Source: Planctomycetaceae bacterium (GTDB lineage: Bacteria > Planctomycetota > Planctomycetia > Pirellulales > Thermoguttaceae). Taken from it: a DNA stretch of 8,869 nt. Under the pieces are notes generated by a model. It was not told the DNA's origin, did no database searches, and saw only the letters and a list, made by a program, of their open reading frames with translations. The stretch is from contig JAIRTV010000350.1 of assembly GCA_031254675.1 (NCBI GenBank), positions 1-8,869 on the forward strand, given 5' to 3'. Made by a program: the position numbers and the translations under genes. This document shows positions 5,383 to 8,869 of this stretch, in pieces (position 1 is the stretch's first letter; each line of letters begins with the position of its first letter).

Positions 5383-7614
5383 ATGCAACGACTCCGAATT
5401 TTCTATTTTTTGTTAATGATTCTTCTTTTGGTGGGATGTTGTTTGGTGTCCGGTTGTTGGGATCGTTCCGATTCGAAAACCGCAACACCGCAACTTCCAA
5501 CACGTCCCAACACCAATTCAACCCCAAACAAAATTCGAACATCAGAGAATTCCGATTCCGATGTTGCCGACAATACCAATTCCGCAAGTACCGATTCCGC
5601 AAACACCAATTCCGCAAACAAGACGCCGATTGCTCCGCCTAAACCTCCCACCAACCAAACTCCACACCAACTTTTTGAAAAAACGGTTGCTGCTTACAAA
5701 TCGGCTGTTTCGTATTCTGATCACGGCGAAGTGCGGATTCTCGGCAAAATGACCAACCCCAACACCGAACCCGCTCCTTGGTTTTGCACCGTCGCGTTTC
5801 AATCGCCCGACAAATTGCGACTCGAAATTAATGAAGGCAAATTTGTTTCCGATGGGGAAGATTGTTTTGCTCAAATTCGTCCGTTGCCGGATCAGGTGTT
5901 GCGGTTTCCGACGCCGAAACATTGGTCGCTTGATGTTATTTTTCGGGACATGTTTTTGGATCAGGCAATGGATATTGGTTTGCCGGAAACAATTCTTCGG
6001 TTTCCGCCGCAAATTATTTTGCTTTTTGCGAACTCCCCACTCAAAACGTTTTTTCCAAAAGGTTCGTCGGCGGAATTTCTTGATCCACAACAAATCGGAA
6101 CAATATTGTGTGATGTGATTCGAGTTGTCCATCCCGAAGGCAACCGGTTGCTTTGGATCAGTCGAACCAATCATGCCTTACTTCGGTTTGATTATTATGT
6201 GGAAGGTTTGCCGATTCCGCCGGAATTTGAGAGTATTCAGTTGATTCGGATTGATCTGAGCGACGCCCAATTCAATTACGACATCGTGCCGGAAGCCTTT
6301 CAAATGCAACAACCACAAGACGCTCAATTTGTTGCAGAATTTCAACCGACAGAAATTATTTCGTCCGACGAAAAGAAACCGGAAAATCCGCTTGCCGTTT
6401 TGTCGCCAATGCGGGAAGAACATCGAAAAGAACTTCGATTTATGGTTGAAAACGATTATTACGCAACACGTCCGCCCGAATCGACCATGTTGCCGGACAA
6501 AGAATTGACGCAGGCAACTCCGCCAAAATCGCCAACAACTTTTACGCTTCAAGAACTTTGGAAACAACCGCTCACCGGCGCCGGTAATATTACCGTAATG
6601 ACTCCGTCTCCAACAACTTCCGCTATTCCCGCTAGCACTTCCAAAACAGCAAGCGAAAAGAATTTGGATTCGGGGATTCGGTTGCTTGTTCCTTGCGAGG
6701 GCAATTTTTTGGCTCGTTTCGATTTGTCGGGAAAACTGTTGCACAAACACAAACCGGAAGGGTTGCACAACGACGAACTGTTGACTTTGGTTCGGACGGG
6801 AACGGATAAAAACGGAAAACGTTCTATTGGAATTTCGTCGATTGGTGGTAAGGCGGTGCATGTTTTTGATGATTTGTTGAAGCCGATTTTTTCGTATTCG
6901 CCTGATGCGGCTGAAGGGTTGAAGTGGGGAGTTGCTGATTTTCGGTTTATTGATTTTCACGACGACAACACCCCGGCAATCATTATTAGTGTGATTGCGT
7001 TGGATGACGGTAACGATTCGGTTCGGGCGATTGATGCGCAAGGAAAAGAAATCTGGAAAGATAATTCAATTATGTCGCCGTTTCAAGTCGATTCGTTCCA
7101 ATTTGACGGCAAACGTGAAATTTTGTGTCTGGAAACTCAGAAACAACAAAGTTTGATTTCGCTCTACGATTTGCAGGGAAAACGTCTTGCTTCACCAAAA
7201 CCGGAAGATGGACGACAAATTTTGTGGTTTAAAGTTGCGGATATTGACGGAGACGGTGTTTCGGAAATTGGTGTTCTTCATGCGGACGAAACAGAAAAAG
7301 ATGTTCGGTTTGCTTTTTGGGACAAAAATATTGGTTTCCGTTGGAATCAACCGTTGCCAAGTGGCGAATATCAAAAATCAATTGAACAGATTATTACCGG
7401 CAATATTGTAGGCGATGCGGTTCAGGAGTGGATTCTTCCGTTGCCGAATGGTACGGTGTTGATTTTTGACCAAAACGGTAACACGCTTGATTCCTTTTCC
7501 TTCGGTAAATTTTTAACCGGTTTGGCGGTGGTGGTTTCCGACAACAACCAACGTATTCTTATTGTTGCCGATAATGAATCCGTAACCGCTTTTGCTGTTA
7601 CGGACAAACCGTAG
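5383..7614 (+). CDS. Large lipoprotein: LolA/LolB-like domain plus FG-GAP-like C-terminal region
   Basis: A 743-residue exported lipoprotein of unknown specific role. The N-terminus has a hydrophobic stretch and a lipobox LVSGC, with C25 the likely lipidated residue. Residues about 28-95 are a Ser/Thr/Asn/Pro-rich linker that includes three 15-bp repeats. Residues about 95-310 (LFEKTVAAYKSAVSYSDHGE, then alternating strands such as CTVAFQSPDKLRLEI and LLWISRTNHALLRFDYYV) resemble the LolA/LolB-like fold seen in outer-membrane lipoprotein-sorting relatives. A second low-complexity linker lies near 375-425. Residues about 430-743 look like repeated beta-propeller blades; VADIDGDGVSEI (618-629) is an FG-GAP/VCBS-type calcium-binding loop, and phrases such as VRAIDAQGKEIWK and VLIFDQNGNTLDSF are typical of blade strands. 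No clear Shine-Dalgarno precedes the ATG. It stands alone, convergent with nothing, 226 nt before the stress-protein gene. Domain calls are by pattern only. Confidence 0.85.
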   Translation: MQRLRIFYFLLMILLLVGCCLVSGCWDRSDSKTATPQLPTRPNTNSTPNKIRTSENSDSDVADNTNSASTDSANTNSANKTPIAPPKPPTNQTPHQLFEKTVAAYKSAVSYSDHGEVRILGKMTNPNTEPAPWFCTVAFQSPDKLRLEINEGKFVSDGEDCFAQIRPLPDQVLRFPTPKHWSLDVIFRDMFLDQAMDIGLPETILRFPPQIILLFANSPLKTFFPKGSSAEFLDPQQIGTILCDVIRVVHPEGNRLLWISRTNHALLRFDYYVEGLPIPPEFESIQLIRIDLSDAQFNYDIVPEAFQMQQPQDAQFVAEFQPTEIISSDEKKPENPLAVLSPMREEHRKELRFMVENDYYATRPPESTMLPDKELTQATPPKSPTTFTLQELWKQPLTGAGNITVMTPSPTTSAIPASTSKTASEKNLDSGIRLLVPCEGNFLARFDLSGKLLHKHKPEGLHNDELLTLVRTGTDKNGKRSIGISSIGGKAVHVFDDLLKPIFSYSPDAAEGLKWGVADFRFIDFHDDNTPAIIISVIALDDGNDSVRAIDAQGKEIWKDNSIMSPFQVDSFQFDGKREILCLETQKQQSLISLYDLQGKRLASPKPEDGRQILWFKVADIDGDGVSEIGVLHADETEKDVRFAFWDKNIGFRWNQPLPSGEYQKSIEQIITGNIVGDAVQEWILPLPNGTVLIFDQNGNTLDSFSFGKFLTGLAVVVSDNNQRILIVADNESVTAFAVTDKP
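5575..5619 (+). repeat. Three 15-bp in-frame repeats in the lipoprotein linker
   Basis: Units at 5575, 5590 and 5605 encode TNSAS, TDSAN and TNSAN. They share the core TTCCGCAA and lie in the Ser/Asn-rich linker after the lipobox, where length changes would be tolerated. Confidence 0.8.
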
Positions 7615-7840
7615 TGTTACGGGAAAATCGTCAACTTGTCGGATGTGACGGAATTTCGGAAGTTGTTGTATTGATGGTAACGGTTGTGAATGGGGTGTTG
7701 ATGTTTTGTGGCGAAGGTTCCTGTTGTACTGACTTGCCTGAAAACAAAAACAACTGTTCGCAATCATTTTTGGTAAGTTTTTTTTTCAATTCTCAATTTT
7801 AATTTATTAACACTAGGCGTGAGTTCTAGTTACTGAAACG
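7615..7840. other. Spacer between lipoprotein and UspA genes
   Basis: A 226-nt gap. A 62-codon plus frame starts with GTG overlapping the preceding stop, but it has no ribosome binding site of its own and no protein-like pattern. A small inverted repeat ACTAG/CTAGT with a 9-nt loop lies about 15 nt upstream of the uspA start. No clear terminator. Confidence 0.4.
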
Positions 7841-8281
7841 ATGGCTTGGACTACTGATCGAATTATTGTTGTTCCGCTTGATCTGTCGGAATTTTCGTTG
7901 AAGGCGTTGGATGCGGCTCGTCAGTTGGTTGAGGACAAGGCGGCGATTCGCGTGTTGCATATTTTGCCGCAACTGGATACGGCGGAACCGAGTGCGTTCT
8001 GGCGACCGGTGGACGACGAAAGTCGGCGATTGCAAACACGAGCGGCAATGAGTGCGTTCCTTCAAGAACACGGTTACGAAAAAATGAATATCACTGTTCG
8101 AACCGGCGATCCCGGAACACAAATTGCGTTGTTTGCGGACGACATCAATGCCGGTTTAATTGTGATTCCGTCTCATGGGCGTGGTATGTTGACCAAAATG
8201 TTGCTCGGCTCAACAACTGATCGTGTTGTTCACCTTGCTCATTGTCCGGTGCTTGTCCTGAAAGAACGGAAAAAAATGTAA
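7841..8281 (+). CDS. uspA: Universal stress protein, UspA family
   Basis: A small cytoplasmic protein of the Usp family (alpha/beta nucleotide-binding fold), linked to survival under stress and energy limitation; specific role unknown. The 146 residues are a normal single-domain length. Seen: first strand IIVVPLDLSEFS with the conserved Asp after the strand, ALDAARQLVEDKAAIRVLHILP as helix plus second strand, and the C-terminal ATP-binding loop SHGRGMLTKMLLGST followed by the typical DRVVHLAHCPVLVLK ending. The family motif G-x2-G-x9-G-(S/T) is present except that the first Gly is Pro (IPSHG), a common variation, so ATP binding is likely but not certain. ATG at 7841 has no clear Shine-Dalgarno. 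The distance to the preceding gene suggests its own promoter. Usp genes often accompany anaerobic energy genes, but here the hydrogenase operon is on the other strand and about 3.5 kb away. Confidence 0.92.
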   Translation: MAWTTDRIIVVPLDLSEFSLKALDAARQLVEDKAAIRVLHILPQLDTAEPSAFWRPVDDESRRLQTRAAMSAFLQEHGYEKMNITVRTGDPGTQIALFADDINAGLIVIPSHGRGMLTKMLLGSTTDRVVHLAHCPVLVLKERKKM

Positions 8282-8312
8282 TCAATTTTTGCTTCCTGTT
8301 ACAGATCGGCTG

Positions 8313-8517
8313 TTTGCTGAAAGATCGCCTACCAAGGTTGATCATAACCGTTCACGTTTTTTGAAAAATTAAATATTCAACAAATGATTTATCATAAAAC
8401 TTTTCTGTGTATTCTGTGTATTCCGTGTTCAATATTTTTTTCGAACACGGAATACACAGAAAAATCAGGCAAACATAAAATCGTAGCGTGAACGATTACG
8501 GTTGATCTTTTAGCAAA
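8313..8517. repeat. Nested inverted repeat, about 205 bp, possible MITE-like element
   Basis: Outer arms TTTGCTGAAAGATC (8313-8326) and GATCTTTTAGCAAA (8504-8517) pair at 13 of 14 positions. Middle arms CGTTCACG (8349-8356) and CGTGAACG (8487-8494) pair perfectly. The centre is the 19-bp hairpin at 8412-8461. Pairing stops abruptly outside 8313/8517, and the arms differ in length (about 118 and 75 nt) as if the left has gained sequence. No transposase is present and I could not identify a target-site duplication, so a miniature element is only a suggestion. Confidence 0.55.
8412..8461. repeat. Perfect 19-bp hairpin with 12-nt T-rich loop
   Basis: TTCTGTGTATTCCGTGTTC (8412-8430) is the exact inverse of 8443-8461, with loop 8431-8442. 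The left arm continues a 9-bp tandem pattern, TTCTGTGTA twice (8403 and 8412) then TTCCGTGTT (8421). No T run follows either side directly, so it is not a standard intrinsic terminator. A similar TTCTGTGT motif with an inverse partner sits at 4560-4593. Confidence 0.85.
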
Positions 8518-8562
8518 AATTCCACTGAATAATGACCTAAAAAAATTTTTTTATTTTCCGGC

Positions 8563-8591
8563 TTGACAAGTGCCGATGAATCGTGTAATAT
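8563..8591 (+). promoter_or_regulatory. Sigma-70-type promoter facing right
   Basis: TTGACA (8563-8568) is a perfect -35 and TAATAT (8586-8591) a four-of-six -10, with a 17-bp spacer. Transcription would begin near 8598 and run toward the right-edge structured RNA. No ATG-started gene follows within the window, which fits a promoter for a non-coding RNA or for a gene starting beyond 8869. Confidence 0.6.
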
Positions 8592-8659
8592 TTAGAACAT
8601 AATAAATTCTGTTTTTAAATTTTAACCTTTGGAGACCATTTTTCTATTTGAAGAATAAA

Positions 8660-8683
8660 TTGCCCGAATTTTTGTTCGGGTAA
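8660..8683 (+). other. Leader hairpin between promoter and candidate omega RNA
   Basis: TTGCCCGAA (8660-8668) pairs with TTCGGGTAA (8675-8683) through nine base pairs with one G-U, with a 6-nt loop. A run of A, not T, follows, so it is not a plus-strand terminator. It lies about 60 nt after the expected transcription start and just before the candidate omega RNA scaffold. Confidence 0.5.
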
Positions 8684-8690
8684 AAACAAT

Positions 8691-8869
8691 AATCGAGTAC
8701 GTCAACAATATTGATGATCGCTTAGGCGAACTGTGATTTTTTACAAGATCAACGGATTTTCCGTGTAGAAAATTACTGGTAGTATCTTAGAGTTACGTAG
8801 CTCCCGCTAGGGGAGCGTCGCGTAAGATACTACTGGGTGTAATTCAGTGTTACATTTTAATTGTAATGC
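8691..8869 (+). ncRNA. Candidate HEARO/omega RNA of an IscB/IsrB element, 3' part may run off window
   Basis: A structured, gene-free stretch after a promoter. Elements in order: TCGAGT (8693-8698); a small hairpin TCGC-TTAG-GCGA near 8718-8729; a hairpin ATTTTC-CGTGTA-GAAAAT (8756-8773) with a six-base loop; then ACTGG (8775-8779); then a long hairpin in which 8776-8789 pairs with 8823-8836 (14 bp, two G-U) and GCTCCC (8800-8805) pairs with GGGAGC (8811-8816); then GGGTGTAA. From memory, the order CGAG..., TTTTCCGTGTAGAAAA, ACTGG, variable stem is characteristic of HEARO RNAs (omega RNAs), which lie just upstream of IscB or IsrB nuclease genes and guide them through a 5' spacer. The expected nuclease gene would start right of 8869, so the partner is not seen. 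In this model the guide would be the roughly 16-20 nt just before the scaffold, around 8675-8692 (low certainty). No database comparison was possible. Confidence 0.5.
8776..8836 (+). repeat. Long two-part hairpin at right end
   Basis: GTAGTATCTTA (8779-8789) and TAAGATACTAC (8823-8833) form 11 perfect pairs, extended outward by three (two G-U). An internal loop (8790-8799 and 8817-8822) leads to a GC-rich apical stem 8800-8805/8811-8816 with loop GCTAG. No T run follows, so it is not an intrinsic terminator; it is best read as the variable stem of the candidate omega RNA. Confidence 0.85.

Larger units (their letters stand above)
8282..8560. other. Gene-free spacer with nested inverted repeats
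   Basis: About 280 nt after uspA with no coding frame I believe. It is occupied by the inverted-repeat structure described at 8313-8517, followed by an A/T-rich run at 8536-8556 leading to the rightward promoter. Confidence 0.6.

Noticed and set aside
7614..7802. 62-codon plus frame after the lipoprotein gene
   Set aside because: No ribosome binding site of its own, no recognisable pattern, and its end is a poly-T spacer.
8412..8461. Intrinsic terminator for uspA
   Set aside because: The hairpin starts 130 nt after the stop codon and is not followed by a T run on either strand.
8776..8836. Integron attC site
   Set aside because: The hairpin is perfect rather than imperfect, and no RYYYAAC...GTTRRRY core pair brackets it.
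8691..8869. Retron msr-msd RNA
   Set aside because: There is a long hairpin after smaller ones, but I find no a1/a2 terminal inverted repeat and no TAGC-type priming site in the right place. The omega RNA pattern fits better, although without the downstream gene this is not fully excluded.

Overview
The window probably comes from an anaerobic or fermenting bacterium. Moderately low GC, a long Ser/Thr/Asn-rich exported lipoprotein joined to a propeller-like domain, and wide AT-rich spacers would suit a gut or sediment member of the Planctomycetota/PVC group. That assignment is a guess, because no phylogenetic marker lies in the window.

Layout. (1) 1-191, minus strand: the first ~63 codons of an exported protein that runs off the left edge. 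It has a strong ribosome binding site but carries a run of 14 G within its N-terminal codons, which puts the signal peptide out of frame, as in a phase-variable contingency locus. (2) 192-622: an AT-rich spacer with a compound hairpin and a short direct repeat. (3) 4370-623, minus strand: a three-gene operon. It encodes a Tat-exported single-chain [FeFe] hydrogenase (H-cluster domain, two [4Fe-4S] clusters and a C-terminal small-subunit domain), a four-cluster HybA/FdnH-type ferredoxin with a C-terminal membrane anchor, and a HybB/NrfD-type integral membrane quinone-reacting subunit. Together they would form a membrane-bound, outward-facing H2:quinone oxidoreductase. It is laid out like E. coli hydrogenase-2, but with an [FeFe] rather than a [NiFe] catalytic subunit. 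A plausible sigma-70-type promoter lies upstream. (4) 4371-5382: about 1 kb without a convincing gene, dominated by 18 perfect-length copies of a 21-bp tandem repeat that is open in several frames. (5) 5383-7614, plus strand: a large lipoprotein with a LolA/LolB-like N-terminal half and a C-terminal region containing an FG-GAP-like calcium-binding motif. (6) 7841-8281, plus strand: a UspA-family universal stress protein. (7) 8282-8869: no gene. It holds a nested inverted repeat around a 19-bp perfect hairpin, then a good promoter facing right, then a structured stretch.

The structured stretch at the right end (about 8691-8869) contains a short hexaloop hairpin with the core TTTTCCGTGTAGAAAA followed by ACTGG and a long variable hairpin. 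From memory this matches the HEARO/omega RNA that accompanies IscB and IsrB, the transposon-encoded HNH/RuvC nucleases ancestral to Cas9. If so, the nuclease gene should lie just beyond the right edge.

The two strongest leads are the [FeFe]-HybAB hydrogenase and the putative omega RNA. The poly-G switch at the left edge is a third, independent point of interest. No hydrogenase maturation genes (hydE, hydF, hydG) are in the window.
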